This document shows, one piece after another, positions 17,971 to 26,831 of a stretch of 64,000 nucleotides of DNA. The notes under the pieces are model-generated. The model ran no database searches. It was given only the letters and a program-made list of their open reading frames with translations, and was not told the DNA's origin. The first letter of the stretch is position 1; every line of letters begins with the position of its first letter. The stretch lies in NCBI GenBank assembly GCA_019058245.1, contig JAHPZJ010000030.1, positions 91,294-155,293 of the forward strand. The letters run 5' to 3'. Origin of the DNA: Promethearchaeota archaeon (GTDB taxonomy: Archaea; Asgardarchaeota; Lokiarchaeia; Sigyniarchaeales; SOKP01). A program made the translations under genes and the position numbers.

Positions 17971-19665
17971 TTAAGTAATAAATGAGACTGTTTTTTTTAT
18001 GTAATCCATATACATCTCAATTTCTTTACTCTTTTTATTTTCATCCCATGAATATTCGTTTGTCATGATTTCAGCGACTTTTTTCGCTGCTTTTAGAGTC
18101 ATTCTGTGATCAATCCAAAGAGACATTTCTGTTCTTCTGCAAAATACATCAATTAAATGAGGTGTATGCTCATATCTTAGACAATAAAGAATTTCTGCTT
18201 TTATGAAATCATTATCTTGATTTATTTTTTCATTTAAAGATTCATCATTATCTATCATTTCAAGAATTTTAATAGCACCTTTACCATATTGTTGGTATAA
18301 ATGATCTAAAACATCAGGATCTATATTATGATGATGTTCTTTTAACACTATTGACCAATCTTCCTCGGTAAGTCCTATAATGAAAGGTTGTCTACTAAAA
18401 TGCTTCTCTCTTTTAATATTTGGGAATAATTTTCTTTCTTCTAATTTATTAAATAAATCTTCAGCCATAGCACGCCATTCTGTTAATTTACCTCCAGCTA
18501 TTGTTAATAAACCATCATCAGAGAAAAAGATGGTATGAGTTCTCGATACTTCACTTTCAGATTTCCCCTTTTGCATTACTAATGGTCTTATTCCAGCATA
18601 AGTTGACAATATATTATCATATTCTAATTCTGCATTTGGGTAAAATTTTTTTGTTGATGTGATTAAGTAATCCGCATCATCTTTAGAACAAAAGGGATTA
18701 ACTAAATCTCCATCATAATCAGTATCAGTCGTACCAATAATTGTATAATTTTTATCTCTAGGTATAACAAAAAAGATTCTATTATCAATTGGAGAATAGA
18801 GAACATCAGCCATTTTATTTTTAATATGTTTTCGTCGATATTGTAAATGAACACCCTTAGTAGGACGAATAAGAGGTTTTAAAACGTCATCAGGATATCG
18901 TTCAAGTAAGTTATCTGTCCAGATTCCTGTTGCATTAACAAATAGTTTTCCTCTTATTTCAAATTGATGATCCAATTCTAAATCTTTACATTTGACACCA
19001 ATAATTTTATTATCCTTCCTAATATATCCGATCACTTTACAGTAATTTACTATATCAGCACCTCTTATAACAGCTTCTTTTAATGTTTCAATTGTTAATC
19101 TGGCATCATCAATATTATTGTCATAATATACAGCACCTCCTAAATTTCCATCTCTTAAAAATTCAGGTTCTAATTCAAAAATTTCTTGTGGAGAATGCCA
19201 TTGATGTTGTTTAAAATTTTTAAATTCTGATTTATCGTCACTTAGGAAATCATAAATTTTTATAGCCGAAGCTAATTCTCGCTTTTTGTATTTTCCTCCT
19301 TCGATAACAGGTAGATAAAATGGTACTGGTCTAACTAAATGAGGGATATCTATTCGCATCCAATTTCTTTCTCTTGTAGCCTCTTTAACTAAATCCATCT
19401 CCCCATAATTTATGTATCTTAACCCTCCGTGAGCTAGTTTTGAACTTCTTGATGAAGTCCCTGCTGAAAAATCCTGCATATCAACACATGCAACTACAAG
19501 TCCTCTTATTGCCGCTTCTCTCGCGATACCAGCCCCCGTTATCCCTGCTCCAATAATCACAAGATCATAATTTATCTCTTTTAATCTTTTAATGATTTTA
19601 TCTCTACTTTTATAATTCCATGACTGACTGAATAATTTCTTTTCTAGATCTTTCATATATATCAT
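17971..19665 (-). CDS. glpD: FAD-dependent glycerol-3-phosphate dehydrogenase
   Basis: Oxidises sn-glycerol-3-phosphate to dihydroxyacetone phosphate and passes electrons to a membrane or soluble acceptor. The 564-residue protein has the dinucleotide fold VIIGAGITGAGIAREA (about 36-51), the family segments SSRSSKLAHGGLRYINYGEM (about 90-109) and DNNIDDARLT (about 180-189), and IAGGKLTEWRAMAEDLFNKL near residue 390. The C-terminal 150 residues form the helical DAO-C domain. Two candidate ATG starts lie three codons apart; the longer is given. No glycerol kinase or GlpB/C partner is adjacent. It may serve glycerol catabolism, or work in reverse to supply glycerol-3-phosphate. The stereochemistry is that of bacterial-type G3P. 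Confidence 0.92.
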   Translation of the reverse strand: MIYMKDLEKKLFSQSWNYKSRDKIIKRLKEINYDLVIIGAGITGAGIAREAAIRGLVVACVDMQDFSAGTSSRSSKLAHGGLRYINYGEMDLVKEATRERNWMRIDIPHLVRPVPFYLPVIEGGKYKKRELASAIKIYDFLSDDKSEFKNFKQHQWHSPQEIFELEPEFLRDGNLGGAVYYDNNIDDARLTIETLKEAVIRGADIVNYCKVIGYIRKDNKIIGVKCKDLELDHQFEIRGKLFVNATGIWTDNLLERYPDDVLKPLIRPTKGVHLQYRRKHIKNKMADVLYSPIDNRIFFVIPRDKNYTIIGTTDTDYDGDLVNPFCSKDDADYLITSTKKFYPNAELEYDNILSTYAGIRPLVMQKGKSESEVSRTHTIFFSDDGLLTIAGGKLTEWRAMAEDLFNKLEERKLFPNIKREKHFSRQPFIIGLTEEDWSIVLKEHHHNIDPDVLDHLYQQYGKGAIKILEMIDNDESLNEKINQDNDFIKAEILYCLRYEHTPHLIDVFCRRTEMSLWIDHRMTLKAAKKVAEIMTNEYSWDENKKSKEIEMYMDYIKKTVSFIT

Positions 19666-19861
19666 TTACCAAAATTTTCACATCTAAATTAATCTTTCTT
19701 GAAAGAGCAAAATAATTCATTTTATTTTATCAATTAATTTCTGAAATTTTAGTTATTGATATTATTAATATAAAACTTTGCGAAATCAAAAGATTTAAAA
19801 TAAAAAATTTAGTTCATATATAAGGAAAGCTAATTTTTGAATCAAAATGGGATAGATAATA

Positions 19862-20242
19862 ATGCCAAAATCTGAAAAAAAAAAAATTCTAATTGTAGAT
19901 GATGCTCAATTCGTAAGAAATAGGATTAAAAAGGTAATAGAAAAAATGGATTTTGCCGAAGTTATTGGTGAAGCCTCAAATGGAGATGATGCAATATCTT
20001 TGTACAAAGAATTAAAACCAGATTTAGTAACTATGGATCTTGTTATGCCGAATACCGATGGAATTAAAGCAATTGAAGAAATTATGAAATTTGACAAGAG
20101 CGCTATAATTGTTGTAGTAAGTGCAATGGGTCAAGAACTATCCATACTCGAAGCTACGGAAAAGGGAGCAAAAGATTACATTAAAAAACCCTTCAAGGAG
20201 GAACAGATTTATCGCGCTATAGAACGATTCTTAAAGCCTTAA
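19862..20242 (+). CDS. CheY-like single-domain response regulator
   Basis: A 126-residue receiver domain with no output domain. The acidic pocket is DD at residues 13-14, the phosphoacceptor is Asp59 in LVTMDLVMPNTDG, the switch Ser is S87 (VVVSAMGQE) and the conserved lysine is K109 (DYIKKPF). All residues needed for phosphorylation are therefore present. A TATA-like sequence lies about 60 bp upstream (AAAAGATTTAAAATAA). No histidine kinase or chemotaxis gene adjoins it. It would act as a phosphorylation-dependent protein switch; its kinase and target are not in the window. Confidence 0.92.
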   Translation: MPKSEKKKILIVDDAQFVRNRIKKVIEKMDFAEVIGEASNGDDAISLYKELKPDLVTMDLVMPNTDGIKAIEEIMKFDKSAIIVVVSAMGQELSILEATEKGAKDYIKKPFKEEQIYRAIERFLKP

Positions 20243-20260
20243 ATAAAAAGAGGGGTCTCT

Positions 20261-21232
20261 TCAAATATTTTTCAATAATGTTTTTAGAATCAATGGCATC
20301 GAATAAATATCATAATAATTATGCTCAATAATTTCTTTAATTAAACCAATATATCTCTTAGGATTTTCTCTATATTTCCGATAACAAAAACCTACTAGCT
20401 CACTCGGTAGAGAATTTTTTCTTATCCAATTCAATAGATTTTCTTCTATATTCGCTAAAGAAAAATTATGAAATTTTCCTTTAAATATGCGACGACAATG
20501 ATGAAACAAATCAATATGATGAAATTTGGTATTAATTTTTTCATGTGGTTGATCTTGTTCTGAAATCATTGGATTTTCATCGAAAAAGTACAAAAATCGA
20601 TTTGCTAAATATGGAATATCAAAGGTTTTTCCATTATAAGTTATAAAGCATTTATAATTTGGGAATATCTTTGTTCTAAGATGTTCATATATTGCTATTT
20701 CTTCTTTATACTCTCTAGCAAAAAAAATATGTATTTTAAATTCATTATGTTGATAGAAACCAATCCCTACAATTATAACAGGACTATCAAATATGCCAAG
20801 TGTTTCAATATCCAAAAACAGAAAATCTTCGAGCCTAAAACAAAAAATCACATCTAAATCATTAATATATTTGTTTTTTGTGAGAGTTTGAAAATTTTTT
20901 TCTTTCATCAAATTTAAAATCTGAGTTGCTGAACTACTGAAATGTAAATTGTATTTTAAATCTATTAGAGTCGTAATTCCTCTCTGATTTAATTTTTTTT
21001 CAATGAATTCTCCAACATAATTAACAGTTTTAAGATTATTTATCAATTTTTTCCGAGGTTTATATATATCAATTTCATTTGGAATATCATTTTCCTCCCA
21101 AACGAATTCAATGAATTCACCCATCGTATTTTTGATAATATGATAGTTTTGATATAAATCTTCTAATTGCTGTCCATGGTATTGTTCTATTAAAGGTGTT
21201 ATATCAAAGCTAACGATTTTGTAATTATCCAT
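20261..21232 (-). CDS. RNase H-like (YprB-type) 3'-5' exonuclease
   Basis: A 323-residue protein. Residues about 135-323 form a DEDD-type RNase H-like domain. Exo I is FLDIETLG (D and E ligands), Exo II lies in FITYNGKTFDIPYL with HIDLFHHCRRIFKG after it, and Exo III is HNYYDIYSMPLIL with the tyrosine/aspartate pattern. This is the ribonuclease H-like domain found in YprB-type proteins, often together with a superfamily II helicase. No helicase is in the window. The N-terminal 130 residues include a helix-hairpin-helix-like stretch (QRGITTLIDLKYNL). Likely role: single-strand nucleic acid trimming; substrate unknown. Confidence 0.8.
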   Translation of the reverse strand: MDNYKIVSFDITPLIEQYHGQQLEDLYQNYHIIKNTMGEFIEFVWEENDIPNEIDIYKPRKKLINNLKTVNYVGEFIEKKLNQRGITTLIDLKYNLHFSSSATQILNLMKEKNFQTLTKNKYINDLDVIFCFRLEDFLFLDIETLGIFDSPVIIVGIGFYQHNEFKIHIFFAREYKEEIAIYEHLRTKIFPNYKCFITYNGKTFDIPYLANRFLYFFDENPMISEQDQPHEKINTKFHHIDLFHHCRRIFKGKFHNFSLANIEENLLNWIRKNSLPSELVGFCYRKYRENPKRYIGLIKEIIEHNYYDIYSMPLILKTLLKNI

Positions 21233-21401
21233 TATCTATAAATAATTAAGAGATTTTATTTAATAATGTATCCTCTTAGGATTTATAATAAAACTAAAGT
21301 GTTAGAACAACTACTTTTAAGTTTTACATATTTAAATAGATTAATGATTAAAAAATACTCTAATAAAAATAGATATCTTTAGAAATTTTTTGGATATTTA
21401 A

Positions 21402-22697
21402 TTAGTAATTTCTAACTTTAAAGTATCTTCTTGATTCCGCATCTTCCAGTACATAGTGACTCCCTCCACCATGAATCATGCAATAAGAATCAAGAAGTCC
21501 CATTTGATTGCAATATTGTTCAGTAAATGCACGTCCTCCCATAGTTCTAAATAAATCAACTGAACACTGAAATGCTAATTCAGCAGTTTGAACTTTTAAC
21601 CCCATTGCTTGAGAAGCGATCATTTTAGAATTAGATGGTTGAGGATGTTTATCAATCTCTCGGGTATAATTTATTAATGCTGATAGAAGTAAATTAGTTT
21701 GACGTATATTTTCAGCAATTGGAAATCTAATAATCTGATAATGATGTAATTTATGTTCAAACTGCTCACGTTGGAGGGCAAAACTAAGTGAAAAAAATAG
21801 TTTTTTAATACAGTCGCCTATTGCTTCAGCACTAATAACTAATCTTTCCTCATTTAGTTGATGAAACATAAGATCTAATCCATCAGCTTCGAGAAGATTT
21901 TCTTTGGGAATTTCTACATCATTAAAAACTAAACGACTGACAAATGCATCATTCATTCCATAAGTTCTAACTCTTGAAGATTCGAAATTTTTCAATTGTT
22001 GGTGTTCAGTATCTACTATTATTCCCCCTATTTTTCCATTATTCAATCTGCCATAGAGAAGAATATAATCTGCCAGCATCCCATTCGTGATAAAGAGTTT
22101 TTTCCCATTTGCGATTATAGAATCGTATTTTTCATCTAGTTTTAACTCAATTTTAACAATATCACTACCTATTTTAAATTCAGTCATAGCAGAAGCTGCC
22201 ATCAAACCATTTTTAACTACAGGGATAAGAAATTTATCTCTTTGAAATTTATTGGCTTTATAATTCAGGGGATTACAATAAAGTGTTCCCCCTGCCAATC
22301 TACCCATCTCAATACTCCAGTTGCCATTTATATATCTTTCACTATTATTAGACCAAAAACCACCAGATAAGGTTAATGCTATGAGAGCATTTTTAGTTAC
22401 ACTTCCTACGTCATTATCTTCAAAACCTATTGATGTGCTATAGTAACCTTTTTCTGCTAACTTCTTCATAAAATTAATAACAATTTCACGTTTCTTATCT
22501 TGTATTGGTACTTCTGCAGAATAATTTAATTCTTCTAAAATTTTCAAATCTTTTTCAAGATATTCTTCCATATAATTGTGAAAATTAGACAGAAATGTTT
22601 TTTCTTCGGGATTAAGTAAAGCGTTATGGATTAAGTCAAATTCAGGCAAATTTCTGCTAATTTCTATTTTTGGAAATTCTGGGACTCTTATATCCAT
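21402..22697 (-). CDS. Acyl-CoA dehydrogenase-like flavoprotein
   Basis: A protein of about 431 residues that introduces the alpha-beta double bond in an acyl-CoA, with FAD as cofactor. The middle beta domain shows MAASAMTEFKIGSDIVKIEL, matching the xTExxxGSD flavin segment. The C-terminal helical bundle includes REQFEHKLHHYQIIRFPIAE and LFRTMGGRAFTEQYCNQMGL. I prefer the ATG at 22697 (MDIRVPEF) to the TTG seven codons upstream, because neither has a good ribosome site and ATG is the stronger start. It is divergent from the thiolase/DUF35/enoyl-CoA hydratase genes, which suggests a shared beta-oxidation-like acyl-CoA pathway. The catalytic glutamate was not located with certainty. Confidence 0.85.
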   Translation of the reverse strand: MDIRVPEFPKIEISRNLPEFDLIHNALLNPEEKTFLSNFHNYMEEYLEKDLKILEELNYSAEVPIQDKKREIVINFMKKLAEKGYYSTSIGFEDNDVGSVTKNALIALTLSGGFWSNNSERYINGNWSIEMGRLAGGTLYCNPLNYKANKFQRDKFLIPVVKNGLMAASAMTEFKIGSDIVKIELKLDEKYDSIIANGKKLFITNGMLADYILLYGRLNNGKIGGIIVDTEHQQLKNFESSRVRTYGMNDAFVSRLVFNDVEIPKENLLEADGLDLMFHQLNEERLVISAEAIGDCIKKLFFSLSFALQREQFEHKLHHYQIIRFPIAENIRQTNLLLSALINYTREIDKHPQPSNSKMIASQAMGLKVQTAELAFQCSVDLFRTMGGRAFTEQYCNQMGLLDSYCMIHGGGSHYVLEDAESRRYFKVRNY

Positions 22698-22887
22698 AAT
22701 AAAAAAGACAAGTTTCAAAAATATAAATTTTAGTTAAAAATTAATAGGAATTTTTTCCCACCATAGCTTAACGTTTAATCAGAAAGTTTTTAATCAAAAT
22801 TATTCATAAAAATAAAATATTGATTCATTATGAAAACTATAAAAATATAAAACAAAAATATATAAAATTTTCAATGGTGAAATTTTT

Positions 22888-24309
22888 ATGATTAAATTTA
22901 GCGAAAAACAATTAAGAATACCGAAATTAATGCGCCCAGTCTATTTAGTTACAGTTGGAATGTCAAAATTCGATAGAGCCTTTCCAGAAACCAGAACTGA
23001 AGAATTATGTGTGGATGCTCTTACTGCTGCAGCTGATTTTGTAAATATGACTCCGAGTGAATTGAAACAATATATTCACACTTGTTATTATGGTCATTTT
23101 GCTGATCATTTTGGAGATCAATTACTTGGAGAAGCAGTAGTTCATGATAGACTAGGATTAGATCCATTAGGTAATATTGGAGTAAAAACAGGTGGTGCTA
23201 CAGGAGGTTCTACTATGTGGGAAGCTGTAAAAGCAGTAGCTTCAGGTTATAGTGATTGTGCTTTAGCGCTAGGATGGGAAAGAATGGATGAAGTCCCTAC
23301 AGATGAAGGAAACCATCTTATTTCATGTGCTGCGGATAAAGATTGGGAAACACCCTTGGGACATATCTATACGGGGTATTATGCTGTCATGGCTCAAAGA
23401 TATTGGAAAATATTTGGTAAGGAAGAAGATTCTTTTCGAAATACTATGGCAGAAATAGCTGTAAAAAATCGCGGTTATGCTAGAATGAATCCTCACGCTC
23501 ATGGACCTATGAAAATTACTGTTGAAGATGTTATTAAATCCCCTATAGTTGCTTATCCTCTACGTACTTTAGATTGTTGCCTAATGAGTGTTGGATCTGC
23601 TTGTGGAATTGTGTGTGATGAAAAGACAGCATATGAAATAACAGATAAACCACTTAGGATATATATTGCTGCTGGAAGCCATACATTACGGGTAGCCGAT
23701 CGAAGAGATATGAAAATCCCTCTCTTACCAAATGAGAAACCGAATCAATATGATAATTTAGGAAAAAAATTTCCAGGAGGAGATCGTTATCCAGGCTTCA
23801 CGAGCTTCTTAGCAGCAAGAATATCTGCTTATTATGCATATCATATGTCAGGAGTAGTTGATCCGACAGAAGATCTTGATATAGTTGAACTTCATGATGC
23901 GTTTACAATCAGTGATATTCAGACTTATGAAGACATTGGAATTAGACCTTATGGAGAAGGAAGAAATTATATTGAGAGTGGAGATGCATATGTTGTTAAT
24001 CCACACACTAAAAAACCAGGAAAACTACCAAGTAATCCCTGTGGTGGTTTAATAGGGTGTATGCATGCTGTAGGGGCAACAGGTTTAATGCAGATTGCTG
24101 AGATTGGCTATCATATATGGAATCGATGGGATGAAATTCATGAGTCTGAGGAGAAGTGGAACTCGTTTGGAAGAAAAAAACCTAAAGATTGGACAAGCCT
24201 CCAAGTTAAAGGTGCGAAAAGAGGACTTGCAATTTCTCACGCAGGTGTAGGCTCTCATGTTACATGTACAATTTTAATGAATCCAAATAATTTAATAAAG
24301 GAGGATTAG
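22888..24309 (+). CDS. SCP2-type thiolase homologue lacking the usual nucleophilic cysteine
   Basis: A 473-residue thiolase-fold protein. Recognisable segments are VASGYSDCALALGWERMDE (about 117-135), ELHDAFTISDIQTYEDIG (about 335-352) and NPCGGLIGCMHAVGATG (near 382-398), which contain the usual His sites. At the position where SCP2-type thiolases have the acyl-accepting cysteine (C-A-T/S-G-G), the sequence reads TGGATGGST (101-109), so Gly103 replaces Cys. The gene is followed after 4 bp by a DUF35 gene, the partner that bridges thiolase and HMG-CoA synthase in archaea. A GGTGA site precedes the ATG. Either the protein uses another residue, such as C66, or it is a non-catalytic thiolase. 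Exact reaction uncertain. Confidence 0.85.
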   Translation: MIKFSEKQLRIPKLMRPVYLVTVGMSKFDRAFPETRTEELCVDALTAAADFVNMTPSELKQYIHTCYYGHFADHFGDQLLGEAVVHDRLGLDPLGNIGVKTGGATGGSTMWEAVKAVASGYSDCALALGWERMDEVPTDEGNHLISCAADKDWETPLGHIYTGYYAVMAQRYWKIFGKEEDSFRNTMAEIAVKNRGYARMNPHAHGPMKITVEDVIKSPIVAYPLRTLDCCLMSVGSACGIVCDEKTAYEITDKPLRIYIAAGSHTLRVADRRDMKIPLLPNEKPNQYDNLGKKFPGGDRYPGFTSFLAARISAYYAYHMSGVVDPTEDLDIVELHDAFTISDIQTYEDIGIRPYGEGRNYIESGDAYVVNPHTKKPGKLPSNPCGGLIGCMHAVGATGLMQIAEIGYHIWNRWDEIHESEEKWNSFGRKKPKDWTSLQVKGAKRGLAISHAGVGSHVTCTILMNPNNLIKED

Positions 24310-24313
24310 AAAA

Positions 24314-24916
24314 ATGCCTAAAGTAGAAGAAGAAAAAGGATTTGTAGAGATACTTAATAGTAGATATAAACTTCGCGGATTATTTCACATAATTGAAGCA
24401 AATCAACCCATTTATAATAAAGACACTGGAAAATTAGCTGGTGTGACAAATCCAAGAGATGTGACATATATCCACTCATACGGTGGAGAAGCTATATTTT
24501 TCGAATCTCTTAGTAAGGGGAAACTTATGGCTTCAAGGTGTGATAATGAAAAATGTGAATCCAAAGGTTCAATCTATGAACCATTTCGAATATTCTGTCC
24601 AGACTGCCTAAGGAAAAATACTATTGTAGATATCACTGAAAAAGCTCAAAAAACAGCTAAAATCCACTCTTTTATTATTACTCATCGTTCTGGAGCCTTT
24701 AATATATTACCAAAACCAATTAAATTCATAAATGTCGAATTTGATGAAGAAGTGGTTACAATTCTTATGAGTGTTTTAGTTGTAGGAGAACCTGAAATTG
24801 GAAAAAGAATAATACCAATTTTTCGAATAAAAAGCCCAACTTATACAATTATGGATTTAATGTTTGTTGTTAAAGGTACAACTGAATCAGAGTTACCTGA
24901 GAAATTTAGTTTCTAA
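24314..24916 (+). CDS. DUF35 zinc ribbon/OB-fold acyl-CoA-associated protein
   Basis: A 200-residue protein of the DUF35 type. It has a rubredoxin-like zinc ribbon with cysteines in CDNEKCESKG and CPDCLRKN (about residues 76-105), followed by an OB-fold with the acyl-CoA-interacting region (HSFIITHRSGAFNILP). It starts 4 bp after the thiolase homologue with GGAGG in the spacer, so the two are translationally coupled. In archaea DUF35 proteins join thiolase and HMG-CoA synthase into one complex and channel acetoacetyl-CoA. No HMG-CoA synthase is present here, so this pair probably acts on another acyl-CoA. Confidence 0.88.
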   Translation: MPKVEEEKGFVEILNSRYKLRGLFHIIEANQPIYNKDTGKLAGVTNPRDVTYIHSYGGEAIFFESLSKGKLMASRCDNEKCESKGSIYEPFRIFCPDCLRKNTIVDITEKAQKTAKIHSFIITHRSGAFNILPKPIKFINVEFDEEVVTILMSVLVVGEPEIGKRIIPIFRIKSPTYTIMDLMFVVKGTTESELPEKFSF

Positions 24917-25105
24917 TATTTTCTATAACTTTCTTTTTTTTTTTAATTTATAATTGAAATTCAATTAAAAATTCAGAGTTAGTAAATTTTATGCTTCAAT
25001 ACAAAAGATAATTAATTATTTTTTTTTTAAAGTTAGGAAAGAAATAATTTTTTTATCAAAATATAACTATAATACTCAAAAATTAAATTTCAAAAGTGAA
25101 AAAAA

Positions 25106-25930
25106 TTGTCGGAAAAAATTGTATTAATAGAGGAAAACGAAGATAAGAGTATAATCACTATAAAAATGAATCGATTAGACAAAAGAAATGCGTTAAATTA
25201 TGGTTTGATGAGAGGTCTTCAAGATGCAATTGATAAAGTTGAACGAACAAATGCTAGAGTTGTTATTATAACTGGAGGAGATGAATTCTTTAGTTCTGGT
25301 ATTGATTTAAAATTTTTAACAGGGCAAGAAAAAGATCCTGAAGGTCGTATTCCTGATATCAGAGTCCCTAGGAATTTTAGATATTTTGCAAATACATGGA
25401 TTCATCCAATTTTTATTAAAATTGAAAAAATGGAAAAACCTGTAATTGCTAAAATTAATGGTTTTTGTTTTGGAATGGCATTTGAGTTAGCTTTAGCGTG
25501 TGATTTTCGATTTTGTACCGAATCTACTAAATTTTCGATGTTAGAAACTAAAGTTGGTATAACACCTGACGTAGGAGGTACCTGTCGTTTAACTCGATTA
25601 GTAGGGATTCCAAATGCAAAAGATATCATTTTAACTGGACGCCAATTCGATGGAAATGAGGCATATAGACTTGGAGTTGTAAATAGAGTTGTAAAAGACC
25701 ATAAAGAATTAGATTCATTAATCAATATGTACTCAGATGAATTAATTGATTCTGCACCACTAGCAGTAGGACTTGGCAAAAAGTTAATAGATGATTGTTA
25801 TGGAAAAGATACTGCTTTTGGATTGGAATTAGAAACTCTTGTAAGTTCACAATTATTTCAAACAAAAGATGCTAAATCAGGAGGACTTGCTCGTCTTCAA
25901 AAAGTCAAACCAAAATGGCTATGGAAGTGA
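25106..25930 (+). CDS. Enoyl-CoA hydratase/isomerase family protein
   Basis: A 274-residue crotonase-fold protein that hydrates or isomerises enoyl-CoA. The first oxyanion-hole segment is FFSSGIDLKFLT (about 62-73). The second is KINGFCFGMAFELALACDFR (about 115-134), with an E at the position of one catalytic glutamate. The other catalytic glutamate region reads ITPDVGGTCRLTRLVG, with an Asp there, so hydratase chemistry may be modified. It starts with TTG, preceded by AGTGA. It lies 189 bp after the DUF35 gene with no stem-loop between them and probably belongs to the same acyl-CoA module as the divergent acyl-CoA dehydrogenase. Substrate not predictable. Confidence 0.9.
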   Translation: MSEKIVLIEENEDKSIITIKMNRLDKRNALNYGLMRGLQDAIDKVERTNARVVIITGGDEFFSSGIDLKFLTGQEKDPEGRIPDIRVPRNFRYFANTWIHPIFIKIEKMEKPVIAKINGFCFGMAFELALACDFRFCTESTKFSMLETKVGITPDVGGTCRLTRLVGIPNAKDIILTGRQFDGNEAYRLGVVNRVVKDHKELDSLINMYSDELIDSAPLAVGLGKKLIDDCYGKDTAFGLELETLVSSQLFQTKDAKSGGLARLQKVKPKWLWK

Positions 25931-26093
25931 TACTGCAGAATTATATTATTTTCTAATTTATTTATTCTTTTTTTAAAAAAATTGATGTCAAATCAATGTA
26001 TTTATTCAATTAGATTCAATCAATTTATTCAATTAGAGAAATTCGGAGTAAAGAAAAAAAAAAAATTTAAAATATTATTTATAGTTATGTAAT

Positions 26094-26831
26094 TTACAAT
26101 CCTGGAATCTCTGTTCGTTTGTGAAGGGTGTCCAAACCTTTAGAGATAATTGCTATAGTGATTAGAAATATAATAGCGACAATAATGTAGGTTGTGAGTG
26201 ATATAAACGAATCTGCAACAATAGATTTTGCTTGTCCAAAGAGTTCAGTAGCTCCAATTAATGAAACAACAACAGTATATTTCGGTAAATATGCTGCTTC
26301 ATTTGACCACGCAGGAATTACACGACGTAAAGCTTGTGGTAAAATTATATGACGAATTCCCGCTACACGCGACATACCTATCGATTGAGCAGCCATTAGT
26401 TGCCCGGCACCAATAGACATTATTGAACTACGCAAATATTCAGCTTGATAAGCTGCACTATTAAGACTTAAGGCAATGATTCCAAATAAAATTCGGTGAT
26501 TTAAGAAAATAAAAGTTATATTTTTATCAAATATGCTAAATCTAGCTAACACGTTCCATGTTCCAACTGGTATATTTAATCCATAAAATATAAAGAATAA
26601 TTGTGCAATTAAAGGAGTACCTCGTATAAACTCAATATATCCTCCGGATACTCTTGAAAGTATTCTACCTCCATATTGCCGGAAAAGAGAAAGTAAAAGT
26701 CCTAAGAAGAATCCTATCATAAGTGCCCATACATAAAGCCACATTGTAGTAAGAAAACCAGATAAGATTCGGTCCCAGTATCCTAATATAGTGAAAATTT
26801 CCCCTATTGGATTGTTTTGTTGAAAAATCAT
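26094..26831 (-). CDS. Polar amino-acid ABC transporter permease (HisM/GlnP type)
   Basis: A 245-residue inner-membrane permease with about five hydrophobic helices. It has the coupling-helix EAA motif, seen as AAQSIGMSRVAGIRHIILPQ (about 144-163), followed by ALRRVIPAWSNEAAYLPK. These segments are typical of the His/Glu/Gln/Arg permease family. It starts at the final base of the ATPase gene upstream (1-bp overlap), so the two are translationally coupled. It is the last gene of a four-gene operon: binding protein, permease, ATPase, permease. Together with the first permease it would form a heterodimeric channel. The amino acid carried cannot be told from the sequence. Confidence 0.93.
   Translation of the reverse strand: MIFQQNNPIGEIFTILGYWDRILSGFLTTMWLYVWALMIGFFLGLLLSLFRQYGGRILSRVSGGYIEFIRGTPLIAQLFFIFYGLNIPVGTWNVLARFSIFDKNITFIFLNHRILFGIIALSLNSAAYQAEYLRSSIMSIGAGQLMAAQSIGMSRVAGIRHIILPQALRRVIPAWSNEAAYLPKYTVVVSLIGATELFGQAKSIVADSFISLTTYIIVAIIFLITIAIISKGLDTLHKRTEIPGL

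Noticed and set aside
26001..26037. Direct repeat TTTATTCAATTAGA, two copies 9 bp apart
   Set aside because: Only two copies in AT-rich intergenic DNA; not enough for a CRISPR, attachment site or operator claim.
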